Assembly (NCBI GenBank): GCA_012032575.1
Contig: JAAUSP010000108.1
Location: 1 to 16,573, forward strand
Direction of reading: 5' to 3'
From: Anaerolineales bacterium
GTDB taxonomy: Bacteria > Chloroflexota > Anaerolineae > 4572-78 > J111
Length of the DNA: 16,573 nt
How positions within the stretch are numbered: the first letter of the stretch is position 1; every line of letters begins with the position of its first letter. The notes under the pieces are model-generated. The model did no database searches and was not told where the DNA came from. It was given only the letters and a program-made list of their open reading frames with translations. The translations under genes and the position numbers were made by a program. Positions 1-7,205 of this stretch are shown here, piece by piece.

Positions 1-11
1 TGATGGACAAA

Positions 12-72
12 GTGATACGTGATGCGTGAGGATTTCCGCCGGAAATCCTCACGCATCACGCATCACGTATCA
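12..72. repeat. Large hairpin downstream of the ParB-like gene
   Basis: Positions 18-37 are exactly reverse-complementary to 41-60 (20 bp arms, loop GCC at 38-40). An outer arm, TGATA at 13-17 and TATCA at 68-72, pairs if an extra CATCACG unit (61-67) is looped out. The octamer-like unit GCATCACG is repeated on the right side. It lies just after the 3' end of the minus-strand ParB-like gene, so it could end that transcript, but there is no clear T-run and it may equally be a dispersed intergenic fold-back repeat. Confidence 0.75.
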
Positions 73-94
73 ACTCCGTATTTCCGAGGGAGCA

Positions 95-1387
95 TCACGC
101 TGAAAGGTCTTCCCCGGTTGAGGCGGCTTCATCTATGGTGGGGGGGATCATTGTCACATCCGCCGATTCTGAAACGGTGCTCAGAATCGCATCAATCTGC
201 TCGCGTAAAATCCGCAAATCAATCATCACATCGGCATAGTCGCCCCGCTGCAAGGCTCTGGCTAATTCAACCCGGTCGGTCTTTTTCAGCCGGTTGAGGA
301 AATCCAGTGTTTCACGCACCTTATCCCGAAAACGGATCACCGGCGCTGAGGAGACCGAACGTGGTCGTTTGAGAGGGACAGCTTCATCGGGTTGGGCTTC
401 TGTTTGAATTAATTCATCAATAAGTAATTTGTCAACAAACTCTTTGATAGAAGCCACAATAGGCTGCCCCGGACTTTCTTCTTCCTCACTGTTTTGCCAT
501 TCGATCAGTTGCTCTAACGCTTTAACTTGTAAGTCCGGTTTGTTTTTAAGTTTTTGAGTAATAGGCCGAATGGTCATTTCGGCTAAATTATGCCCGGCGA
601 CCAGTGCTTGAGCAGTATCGCTTAAATTGAGTACGGACGTAACAAAAATCCGATAGCGCTTAGAAATTCCCAGCGTTTCTTCAACCCTGGCCCACGGTAC
701 CAACTGAGGTGAACTATAGTTCACCTCAGTGTCGGGGGAGGGAAGTGAACTATCCTCTTCGATTTCAGGCTGGCTAGAGGGGGGTGAACTATAGTTCACC
801 CCGGACATTTCATATCGTAAGGCCCACATCCCTTGCGCCCGTTCAATGGCATTCAGGTCTTCACGGAGCAGATTCTCAATAAGCTGATAAGCTCTAATGC
901 TAATGCCCGGTGGGGCTAAAGTAACTTTTATTTCTTCAGGACTGGCAACCGTCTGCCCTGCCTGAATTTGCCGGCCCTGACTGAGCAAGTAAACATGGGC
1001 CCAAAAACGTCGTTCGCCGGTAACAATAAAATAGGTGATTTCTGGGGGAACTGCTTCTTCAGAACCGGGGAGACGCACCGAAATGGGGCTAATGAGGCCG
1101 TGTTGAGCGATGCTGTCGGCCAGACGTTTGAGTTCCCGAACATTTTGCCGTAGGGCAGCTTCAGCCGTGTCGCTTTCGGCTCGCCGCAGCCACGCTTCGA
1201 TAGCGGCAACAGGGGCTAAACTTCCTTGTATAACCGCACCAATCAGATCATCAGGGAGCAGCCGTCGCGGTTGGCCTGGATCAGGCAGGATTGACGTCAG
1301 GGGCGCAATGGCCTGAGTTGACAGCTCGGCTTGATTTAGGGAAGTTGTGCTACCCAAACTGGATTTCCGCTTAACCATGTTCCACAA
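95..1387 (-). CDS. ParB/RepB/Spo0J-family N-terminal domain protein, solitary
   Basis: This 430-residue protein has the ParB nuclease-like fold. Residues about 25-35 carry the N-terminal strand followed by an LxxSIAQHGLISPI segment (89-102). GERR (124-127) is the conserved ParB box II, and ENLLREDLNAIERAQG (171-186) is box III. A putative helix-turn-helix follows at about 232-260 (EETLGISKRYRIFVT). Between box III and the HTH sits an insert of about 33 residues (196-228) containing the hexapeptide VNYSSP twice, encoded by two DNA palindromes. Canonical ParB is about 280-300 residues; the longer, charged C-terminus here is unassigned. No parA is adjacent, so this is probably not the main chromosomal segregation ParB but a plasmid-, phage- or accessory-type DNA-binding member. 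The start at 1387 fits a -10 element close upstream; M4 (1378) is an alternative. The family is fairly sure, the role is not. Confidence 0.8.
   Translation of the reverse strand: MWNMVKRKSSLGSTTSLNQAELSTQAIAPLTSILPDPGQPRRLLPDDLIGAVIQGSLAPVAAIEAWLRRAESDTAEAALRQNVRELKRLADSIAQHGLISPISVRLPGSEEAVPPEITYFIVTGERRFWAHVYLLSQGRQIQAGQTVASPEEIKVTLAPPGISIRAYQLIENLLREDLNAIERAQGMWALRYEMSGVNYSSPPSSQPEIEEDSSLPSPDTEVNYSSPQLVPWARVEETLGISKRYRIFVTSVLNLSDTAQALVAGHNLAEMTIRPITQKLKNKPDLQVKALEQLIEWQNSEEEESPGQPIVASIKEFVDKLLIDELIQTEAQPDEAVPLKRPRSVSSAPVIRFRDKVRETLDFLNRLKKTDRVELARALQRGDYADVMIDLRILREQIDAILSTVSESADVTMIPPTIDEAASTGEDLSA
703..730. repeat. 28 bp perfect palindrome inside the ParB-like gene
   Basis: The arms 703-716 (ACTGAGGTGAACTA) and 717-730 are exact reverse complements with no spacer. 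The core is GTGAACTATAGTTCAC. On the minus strand it is read in frame as T-E-V-N-Y-S-S-P-Q. It shares an 18 bp core with the second palindrome at 781-802. It could be a protein-binding site; no function is demonstrated. Confidence 0.95.
745..752. repeat. Isolated half-site of the GTGAACTA palindrome
   Basis: GTGAACTA at 745-752 matches the left half of the two flanking palindromes, but the right half has degenerated (TCCTCTTC). The would-be centre (752/753) is 36 bp from the first palindrome centre and 39 bp from the second. This suggests a decayed third copy lying roughly midway. Confidence 0.6.
781..802. repeat. 22 bp perfect palindrome inside the ParB-like gene
   Basis: The arms GGGGTGAACTA (781-791) and its exact reverse complement (792-802) have no spacer. 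The core GGTGAACTATAGTTCACC is identical to that of the palindrome at 703-730. The centres of the two are 75 bp apart, close to seven helical turns. It is read in frame as G-V-N-Y-S-S-P. Confidence 0.95.
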
Positions 1388-1409
1388 CCATTTTTAGAAT
1401 ACAGCAAGA

Positions 1410-1418
1410 ATTATAGCA
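1410..1418 (-). promoter_or_regulatory. Extended -10 promoter for the ParB-like gene
   Basis: On the minus strand the sequence reads TGCTATAAT, a perfect -10 hexamer (1410-1415) with an extended TGn motif. The candidate -35 (TTCTAT, 17 bp upstream) is weak, as is common with extended -10 promoters. Transcription would begin roughly 15 nt before the start codon at 1387. Confidence 0.5.
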
Positions 1419-1513
1419 GAAATTTTCAAAAGATAGAACTTTATGTCATCCTATTGATGTTCCAGATAGGGTAGTGAAGCGATGTTTTTGAGTTTATGGA
1501 CAGAAACAAAGTG

Positions 1514-1575
1514 TAAATCGGAATAAACCGGATTTAGTGTTTCATATTTGACATTTATTTTATGTCAATATGAAA
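1514..1575. repeat. Two consecutive imperfect inverted repeats
   Basis: The first repeat pairs TAAATCGG (1514-1521) with CCGGATTTA (1528-1536). The second pairs TTTCATATTTGACA (1540-1553) with TGTCAATATGAAA (1563-1575). Each pair is perfect apart from one bulged base. They could be operators or a small structured RNA, but there is no family match I can name. Confidence 0.6.
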
Positions 1576-1713
1576 CCTGAAAGGGTGCTTAAGAGACCGA
1601 GCACGCTACCGAAGATAAAAATGTTGTTATTATTTGTTGATAGAACTATTGGATTTTGCAACAAGGTGCTTTTTTGGGGAATCACCAAAAATATCTCGAA
1701 GTCACCGAGTTTT

Positions 1714-1743
1714 TATGGTACGGCCTTCTATGGTACGGCCTTC
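1714..1743. repeat. 15 bp exact tandem duplication
   Basis: The unit TATGGTACGGCCTTC occurs at 1714-1728 and again at 1729-1743, followed by a further TAT. It lies about 35 bp upstream of the galM -10 element. Confidence 0.9.
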
Positions 1744-1774
1744 TATTGAAGATTAGCCGCTTCCCGTCACCCTT

Positions 1775-1782
1775 GCTATAAT
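1775..1782 (+). promoter_or_regulatory. Extended -10 promoter for galM
   Basis: TATAAT at 1777-1782 is preceded by TGC, the same TGCTATAAT arrangement seen on the other strand before the ParB-like gene. A -35 is weak (TTAGCC at 1753-1758). It leaves a leader of about 100 nt containing a GC-rich hairpin (1813-1852) before the ribosome binding site CGAGGAGA at 1877-1884. Confidence 0.5.
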
Positions 1783-1889
1783 GCAATCATAACCAACCCG
1801 ACATAGGAGAAGGCGGCGATGAGGTTAAGAAAAACCCTCGCCCCATCGCCGCGCTCATCATCACATCTTTATTTTTCGAGGAGACAAAA

Positions 1890-2897
1890 ATGGAAATTTT
1901 CACCCTGACCAACCAAAACGGCCTCAGCGCCAAAATTACCAATTACGGCGGCATTGTCATGGCCCTCTACGTGCCGGATCGGGCCGGTCAACTGGACGAT
2001 ATTGTGCTTGGTTTTGATACCCCCGCCGGATATTTGAACCCGCACCCCTACTTTGGCGCGCTGATTGGCCGTTATGGCAACCGGATTGCCAAGGGTAAAT
2101 TCACGCTCAACGGCGTCGAACACACCCTGGCTCAGAATAACGGGGTCAACAGCCTGCATGGCGGGCTGAAAGGGTATGACAAGGTCATTTGGGACGCCAA
2201 ACCACTGGACACACCCGATGGCCCGGCTCTGGAACTAACCTATCTCAGCCCCGACGGTGAAGAAGGTTACTCTGGCAATCTTTTAGTTAAAGTAATCTAT
2301 ACCCTGACCCGGCAAAACGAACTCAAACTCGATTACACCGCCACCTCCGATGCCGATACGGTAGTCAATCTGACCCATCACTCCTATTTCAATCTCGCCG
2401 GCGCGGGCAATGGCGACATTCTCGACCACGAACTTATCCTGAGCGCGGCCAGATTTACGCCCATTGACGGCACCTTGATCCCGACCGGCGAACTGCGTCC
2501 GGTGGCAGGCACGCCCTTTGATTTCAGCCAGCCCACCAAAATCGGCCTGCGGATTAACGAGCCGGATGACCATCTCAAATATGGTTTGGGGTACGATCAC
2601 AACTGGGTACTTAATAACGGGGACGGCTCACTAGCCCTGGCCGCCCGCGTCTCCGAGCCAGGCAGTGGCCGGATCATGGAAGTCTGGACCACCGAGCCGG
2701 GGATTCAATTTTACAGCGGCAATTTCCTCGATGGCGGCAACATCGGCAAGGGCGGCAAAGTTTACCAGCATCGCTACGGCTTCTGCCTGGAAACCCAGCA
2801 TTTTCCTGACTCACCCAACCAGCCCACCTTCCCTTCAACGGTGCTCAAGGCCGGCCAAACTTATCGCTCGACCACCCTCTACAAATTTTTGACCTGA
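1890..2897 (+). CDS. galM: Aldose 1-epimerase (mutarotase)
   Basis: It interconverts the alpha and beta anomers of galactose, glucose and related aldoses, feeding the Leloir pathway in the cytoplasm. At 335 residues it has the usual full length. Visible family motifs are GRYGNRI (60-66, sugar-binding Arg), NSLHGG (87-92, His90), THHSYFNLAG (162-171, catalytic acid His164), GYDHNW (234-239, Asp236) and the catalytic-base motif LETQHFPDSPNQP (300-312, Glu301). All key residues are present, so the enzyme should be active. The start is supported by a good Shine-Dalgarno, GAGGAG, 6-8 bases before ATG. No other galactose genes are adjacent. The next gene starts only 5 bp downstream, suggesting co-transcription without an obvious functional link. 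Confidence 0.95.
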   Translation: MEIFTLTNQNGLSAKITNYGGIVMALYVPDRAGQLDDIVLGFDTPAGYLNPHPYFGALIGRYGNRIAKGKFTLNGVEHTLAQNNGVNSLHGGLKGYDKVIWDAKPLDTPDGPALELTYLSPDGEEGYSGNLLVKVIYTLTRQNELKLDYTATSDADTVVNLTHHSYFNLAGAGNGDILDHELILSAARFTPIDGTLIPTGELRPVAGTPFDFSQPTKIGLRINEPDDHLKYGLGYDHNWVLNNGDGSLALAARVSEPGSGRIMEVWTTEPGIQFYSGNFLDGGNIGKGGKVYQHRYGFCLETQHFPDSPNQPTFPSTVLKAGQTYRSTTLYKFLT

Positions 2898-2902
2898 ACC
2901 CA

Positions 2903-5017
2903 ATGACTCCTGCTCGACTAATTGGCCTGACCGCCCTGCTGCACAACCGCCTGCCTCTGATTGGCGGCTGGCTGCGCCGCTACGCTGTCGGCATCCTGGC
3001 CGAGGAAGACTCGCCGATTAGCGCCCGCCTGCTGGCCGAAACCGTCGTGCTGGACTATGACCAGCGGACGACGAAGGCCGCTACCGCCGTCATGAGCCGC
3101 CTGACCAACCCGGCCTCCATTGACGCCGTATGCGAAATGTGGGCCGGGATGCGCCATCCCGCCCTGACCGCTTTGATAGTCAACCAGGGCTGGGTCGCTG
3201 CCAAACCGCCGCGCCTCAAAGTGTTGACCGCTTTGCAGGCCGGCTGCCTGACCGAACTGGCCGCAGGGCGGGTCGAAGTTGTCGAGCCGCTGGTTCAGGC
3301 CGCCGCCGATGCCGACCCGCATCTGGCGGCTCAGGCTCGACAGGTTTTGCGCCGGCTGTCCCACCCTGCCAGCCAGGAAGCCTTGTGCCGCCTGGTCGTC
3401 GAGCAGGACTCGCCGCCCGCCCGTGAAGCAGCGCTTGAGGCCGGCTATGCGCCCCAGGAACCGGCCCAGCGAGCGCTCTTTTTCTTTTTAACCGACCAGT
3501 GGGCACGTTACGACAGCCTCGATTTCGACCGCCGCTTGCTGCGCACCCTCTACCAGAGCGCCGCGCCAATCCTGCGCCAGCGCCTCCTGGAGCGCATGCG
3601 CCAGGCCGGTCGCAGCGAATTTTTGCCCATCATCACCGGCAGCGACTACCGCACCCGCCTGGCTCAAATGGAAACCGGCGAGTTCGACCTGCTGGCCCAT
3701 ACCCTGACCCTGAACCGGGAATGGCCGGATTTGTGGGCTTTGGCCTTTGAAGCCCCCTTTCAGTGGAGCCGGCAGATCGTTGTAACCCTGACCGGCGAGC
3801 AGTGGCGACCCGCTGAACCGGAAGAGCAGGGGTTATTTGACCGCCTGATGGCTCTCGTGCAGACTGACTCCCCGGAAAATGGGCTGGAGGCGGCGCGGCT
3901 TTTTCCCCCGGCGCTTCTGCAAGCCCAGGCCAGAGCGCCGGGCCGGATCAACGATGTCGCTTTTGCGCCGGGCCGCCCGGTACTGGCCCTCGGCACCGGG
4001 CAGGGCAAAGTGGTTCTGTGGAATTTTCAATGGGCAGCCCGCGAACATTTGCTGAACGGTTTTGACCATTCCGTTGGCAGCGTCGTCTTTAATGCCCACA
4101 ATGTCTTGTTCTGCGCCGAGCGCACCACCGGCGGCGGTACGTGCGCCCTCTATCGCTGGGATGAAGCTCACGGTTTGCAGCGCCTCGGCCAGCACGCCGA
4201 TTCCGTTACCGCCCTGGCTGCCGTAGGCGACGAGCACGTTCTCTCGGCCGGGCGCGATCAGCGGATCAGCCTGTGGGACGCAGCGGCCGGACGCGAGGTA
4301 AAACAGCGTAATCTTTCCTTCTGGGCGCGGGCGCTGCGGGTTGCGCCCGGCGGCCAGGAGGCGGCTTTACTGCACGGGGGGGTAGACCTGTTGGGCCTGC
4401 CTGAACTAAAACTAACGGAGCGCGGACCGGGCGGGTCCGGGGTGGCTCGCTGCGCCGCCTTTGCGCCGGATGCCCAGATGTTGTTGGTGGGCCAATTTAG
4501 CGGCGAGGTGATTGTCTTAAAGCGCAAAAGCCCCGGCCCCTTTAAACGCCCACGGGAGTCGTGGCCGGCCCGTTACGGGCGGCTGGTCGGCCTGGAAGTG
4601 CTGCCCACCCAGGAGGTTATCATTTGCGCCGATGCCGGCGGCCACATTGATTTTAGAAAATTAAACGACGACTATGACGCCCTGGGTCAGGTCCAGTCGC
4701 CGGGCGGACAGGCCACGTCGCTGCACGTCTCCGCCGACGAAGCCTTTATGGTCGTCGGCAGCGCCCAGGCGGCTCTGTCTCTGTGGGATTTGCGGCCGTT
4801 GGCTGCGCCTCGCTTGCTGGCTCAACCCTTCGGGCAGGCCACCCCGGCCCACCTTGCGACCTTCCACAGCTTGAGCCGCCTGTCCCAACTCTCACCACCG
4901 GCCCGCCGCGCCCTGGAATTCGCCGAATCTATCTTGCAGCACCGTTTCCGCCACGCCATCGAACTGGATGACGCCCCCCGGATCAAAATGGGTGAGTTTG
5001 ATATTGAATTGGAATAG
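2903..5017 (+). CDS. HEAT-like plus WD40 repeat protein
   Basis: This is a 704-residue cytoplasmic scaffold-type protein with no signal peptide or membrane segment. Residues about 1-335 are alpha-helical and Ala/Leu/Arg-rich, in repeating helix pairs of HEAT/armadillo character (for example the stretches around 60-80, 90-115 and 125-175). Residues about 345-630 form a degenerate beta-propeller: successive units end in the WD-like signatures KVVLWNF, CALYRWD, RISLWDA, GEVIVLKR and ALSLWDL, with GH/SA-D positions before each. The tail (about 650-704) is acidic and ends in GEFDIELE. The spacing from galM is 5 bp with no strong Shine-Dalgarno, so translational coupling is possible. The Hsp70-like ATPase follows 157 bp downstream on the same strand, hinting at a chaperone-scaffold partnership. 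The exact function is unknown. Confidence 0.8.
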   Translation: MTPARLIGLTALLHNRLPLIGGWLRRYAVGILAEEDSPISARLLAETVVLDYDQRTTKAATAVMSRLTNPASIDAVCEMWAGMRHPALTALIVNQGWVAAKPPRLKVLTALQAGCLTELAAGRVEVVEPLVQAAADADPHLAAQARQVLRRLSHPASQEALCRLVVEQDSPPAREAALEAGYAPQEPAQRALFFFLTDQWARYDSLDFDRRLLRTLYQSAAPILRQRLLERMRQAGRSEFLPIITGSDYRTRLAQMETGEFDLLAHTLTLNREWPDLWALAFEAPFQWSRQIVVTLTGEQWRPAEPEEQGLFDRLMALVQTDSPENGLEAARLFPPALLQAQARAPGRINDVAFAPGRPVLALGTGQGKVVLWNFQWAAREHLLNGFDHSVGSVVFNAHNVLFCAERTTGGGTCALYRWDEAHGLQRLGQHADSVTALAAVGDEHVLSAGRDQRISLWDAAAGREVKQRNLSFWARALRVAPGGQEAALLHGGVDLLGLPELKLTERGPGGSGVARCAAFAPDAQMLLVGQFSGEVIVLKRKSPGPFKRPRESWPARYGRLVGLEVLPTQEVIICADAGGHIDFRKLNDDYDALGQVQSPGGQATSLHVSADEAFMVVGSAQAALSLWDLRPLAAPRLLAQPFGQATPAHLATFHSLSRLSQLSPPARRALEFAESILQHRFRHAIELDDAPRIKMGEFDIELE

Positions 5018-5027
5018 CCAACCCCGT

Positions 5028-5062
5028 GTCATTTCGACCCGCGCAGCGGGGAGAAATCTTTA
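5028..5062. repeat. GTCATTTCGACC-type intergenic repeat fragment
   Basis: The segment beginning GTCATTTCGACCCGCGCAGC contains an imperfect inverted repeat (ATTTCGACCCGC against GCGGGGAGAAAT, 10 of 12 pairs). A diverged relative begins GTCATTCCGACCGCAGGG at 6810. It lies just after the stop of the WD40 gene and could end its transcript. Confidence 0.6.
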
Positions 5063-5174
5063 TTTTGTCGGGATGATGAATCAGGGTAAAATTCCAGAGC
5101 ATTTAGCACTTGGTATCGTCCGAACGGTGGTCGCAGACCGCCTATGAGCAAGCAGAAAGCACAGAGGATACGCC

Positions 5175-6476
5175 ATGCCGGGCCGTTTGGCCATTGATTT
5201 TGGAACCTCGAATACCGTTGTCGCCGTCTGGAACGAGTCCACCCAGGCGGCTGAACTGCTGCATGTGCCCGATTATGGCCGGGTCTACCGAAACAGGACG
5301 GACGGGCCGGCGTCGGTGATACCGTCGCTGATCCACTATACGGCAGACCGCCGCCGCTGGATTGGCAGCCAGGTGTTGCAGCAAAATCTGTACGGCTCGC
5401 CGCGCACCTTCCGCTGGATGAAGCGCTACATTGTCAACCGTAGCCCGCTCAAGCTGCGTCTCGACGGGCAGCAGCTTTCGCCCTTTGACGCCGGGCGGGA
5501 TTTCCTGTCGAGCGTGCTCCTCTTTGCCGCCGCCGAACTGAATCTGGGCCAGGAGGAAGTGGCCTTCACCGCGCCGGTCGAGGCCTTTGAGCATTACGAG
5601 GACTGGCTGGGCGAGATCGCCAAAGCTGCCGGGATGCCCCGCTTCCGGCTGATTGACGAGCCGTCGGCGGCGGCTCTGGGCTATGGCGCACCCATCCAGC
5701 CCGGCGACGTTTACCTGATTTTTGATTTTGGCGGCGGCACGCTCGATGTCTCGGCCATTCTGATCGAAGCCGAACCGCAGCGCCAGAGCGGGCGGCGCTG
5801 CCGGGTGCTGGGCAAGGCCGGGGCCGATTTGGGCGGGACCACCCTGGACCAGTGGATTTTTCAGGAAGCGCTGCGTCAAAACCGGCGCAGCGACGCCGAT
5901 GAGGAGGTCCGCCAGATTAGCAACGCTTTGCTGGTCGAGTGTGAGCGGGCCAAAGAGCGCCTCTCCTTCGAGGAGCGGGCCGATATCAGCGTGGTCAACC
6001 CGGCCACCGGTACGGCGCTGACCGCCCAATTGACTCGCGGCCGCCTGGAAGAACTGCTGGATGAGCACGACGCCTACCGCCAGATTGACCAGACCGTGCG
6101 CCGCGCCCTGAACAGCGCCCGTGAACGTGGCTATCTGGAAGAACATATCAAGGCCGTGCTGATGGTCGGCGGCACCAGCCACATTCCCTCGGTCCAGCGC
6201 ACCCTGCGGCGCATCTTTGGCCGGGAACGGGTGATGCTGGGCCGTCCGCTGGATGCGATTGCGCGGGGGGCGGCGGCTTTTGTGGCTGGGGTGGATTTTT
6301 ACGACCACATCCAGCACGATTACGCCATCCGCCATGTCCGGCGCGATCAGGGCGGCTACGATTATCGGCCCCTCGTGGCGCGGGGCACACCTTATCCCCA
6401 CCCCGGAAGCGGTCGCCCGGCTGACCATCAAAGCCGCTTACGACGGGCAGACTCATCTGGGCCTGGCTATTTTTGA
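5175..6476 (+). CDS. Hsp70/DnaK-like ATPase, N-terminal open frame
   Basis: The actin-like ATPase domain is complete. Phosphate-1 is LAIDFGTSNTVVAVW (5-19), phosphate-2 is LIFDFGGGTLDVSAI (181-195) and the adenosine motif is VLMVGGTSHIPSVQ (328-341). The connecting DEPSAAALGYG (161-171) is also typical. The frame then drifts into unrelated sequence after residue 408, where a CCCC run (6396-6399) appears to hold one base too many. The conserved protein continues in the next frame to 6768, for a total of about 530 residues, shorter than DnaK (about 640) because the beta-sandwich is reduced and the helical lid is missing. It is better described as a specialised Hsp70-like protein than as DnaK; no grpE or dnaJ is nearby. 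ATG at 5175 is preceded by CAGAGGA. The upstream HEAT/WD40 gene may encode a partner. Confidence 0.9.
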   Translation: MPGRLAIDFGTSNTVVAVWNESTQAAELLHVPDYGRVYRNRTDGPASVIPSLIHYTADRRRWIGSQVLQQNLYGSPRTFRWMKRYIVNRSPLKLRLDGQQLSPFDAGRDFLSSVLLFAAAELNLGQEEVAFTAPVEAFEHYEDWLGEIAKAAGMPRFRLIDEPSAAALGYGAPIQPGDVYLIFDFGGGTLDVSAILIEAEPQRQSGRRCRVLGKAGADLGGTTLDQWIFQEALRQNRRSDADEEVRQISNALLVECERAKERLSFEERADISVVNPATGTALTAQLTRGRLEELLDEHDAYRQIDQTVRRALNSARERGYLEEHIKAVLMVGGTSHIPSVQRTLRRIFGRERVMLGRPLDAIARGAAAFVAGVDFYDHIQHDYAIRHVRRDQGGYDYRPLVARGTPYPHPGSGRPADHQSRLRRADSSGPGYF

Positions 6477-6768
6477 GATGGGCGATTCTGCGCCTCGCGG
6501 CGGGCAGCCGGTCGAGCTGGTTTTTGACCCCAGCGGCGCGGCACGGGTCATGCCGGTCGAGCCGGATGAGACGGAACGGCGCAACCTGTTCTGGATGAAC
6601 GAAGGCCAGCCGACCTTCCTGGTAGCCGACCCCCCGGCTCAGCGCGGCCAACCCCGCTTTGAGGTCGAGTTCTCGGTAGATGCCAACAAGCGGCTGCTCC
6701 TGACCGCGCGGGATTTGCAGACCGGGCGGCTATTGTACCAGGCTGCCCCGGTGGTCAAGCTAACATGA
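6400..6768 (+). pseudogene. C-terminal part of the Hsp70-like protein, shifted frame
   Basis: After the suspected extra C at 6396-6399 the frame continues as TPEAVARLTIKAAYDGQTHL and runs to a stop at 6766-6768, about 122 residues. It contains a beta-rich segment (ELVFDPSGAARVMPVEPDE, FEVEFSVDANKRLLLTARDL) resembling the substrate-binding beta-sandwich of Hsp70, where VxFxxDxNGxLxVxAxD is typical. It has no start codon or ribosome site of its own at the junction, so it belongs to the gene at 5175. If the indel is a sequencing error, 5175-6768 is one intact gene. Confidence 0.75.
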
Positions 6769-6770
6769 AC

Positions 6771-6798
6771 GACCGCCGACCACCGACCGCAGACCGCC
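6771..6798. repeat. Heptamer tandem repeat GACCGCC-like, four units
   Basis: The four consecutive units are GACCGCC, GACCACC, GACCGCA and GACCGCC. An isolated unit, GACCGCC, also lies at about 5134-5140 before the Hsp70-like gene, so related heptamers flank that gene on both sides. Confidence 0.8.
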
Positions 6799-6876
6799 GA
6801 GTCTGGTCATGTCATTCCGACCGCAGGGAGGAATCCCTCGGATTTACGCTTAAAGCCTTAGCTGCCATCTTGATTT

Positions 6877-7057
6877 TTAAGTAACTCAAGTTGCCACCTT
6901 TCGCCGCAGGCATCCCTTCGACAAGCTCAGGACACAGCCTGAGTAGCCTTGAAAAGGCGTATCGAAGGGTGTCTGCGGCGAAAAAATCACCCTTCGATAC
7001 GCGCTGCGCGCACTCAGGATGATTTTTCACCTGAAGGTAGCAACTTGGGTTAAGTAA
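6877..7057. mobile_element. Candidate MITE with 15 bp terminal inverted repeats
   Basis: The terminal inverted repeats are CTCAAGTTGCCACCT (6885-6899) and AGGTAGCAACTTGGG (7035-7049), matching at 13 of 15 positions. They enclose a 165 bp element with no ORF. Immediately outside, the octamer TTAAGTAA occurs on both sides (6877-6884 and 7050-7057), as expected for a target-site duplication. Inside is a second large fold-back (6901-6981), plus the segments CCCTTCGACAAGCTCAGG and CCCTTCGATACGCGCTGCGC. No transposase is seen in the window, so the element would depend on one elsewhere. Confidence 0.6.
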
Positions 7058-7062
7058 GAAAT

Positions 7063-7138
7063 TTAAACGCAAATGGCGCAAACGGCGCTAAAGGGAAAAT
7101 ATTAAAAACATTTGCGCCTCTTGCGTCTTTTGCGTTAA
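7063..7138. repeat. 9-mer inverted repeat element, copy 0
   Basis: The left arm starts TTAAACGCAAATGGCGC and the right arm ends GCGTCTTTTGCGTTAA, around an A/T-rich centre. It is built of 9 bp units of the form RRCGCWARR. It is the only copy outside the restriction-modification locus and precedes DUF1257. Confidence 0.8.
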
Positions 7139-7205
7139 GAAAATAAATCAAACGGAACACGCAAGATGCAACACGTTTTCGAGTTACCCAGAAAGGTAAA
7201 ACAAA

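Larger units (their letters stand above)
1388..1889. other. Gene-free 500 bp with paired near-palindromes and promoters
   Basis: No credible gene is seen here. The stretch holds divergent promoters for the ParB-like gene and galM, two adjacent near-perfect inverted repeats (1514-1536 and 1540-1575) and a 15 bp tandem duplication (1714-1743). It also holds a leader hairpin before galM: GCGGCGATG at 1813-1821 pairs with CATCGCCGC at 1844-1852. The local AT content is higher than in the flanking genes. Confidence 0.6.
6769..7205. other. Gene-free 440 bp packed with repeats
   Basis: From left to right it holds four heptamers (6771-6798), a GTCATTCCGACC-type repeat (about 6810-6845), a MITE-like element (6877-7057) and the first copy of the 9-mer inverted repeat (7063-7138). 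A short AT-rich leader before DUF1257 follows. No gene is supported. Confidence 0.7.

Noticed and set aside
5142..6431. 429-residue open frame opposite the Hsp70-like gene
   Set aside because: It is an antisense shadow with Gly/Ala/His-rich low-complexity sequence, and the plus strand has clear Hsp70 motifs.
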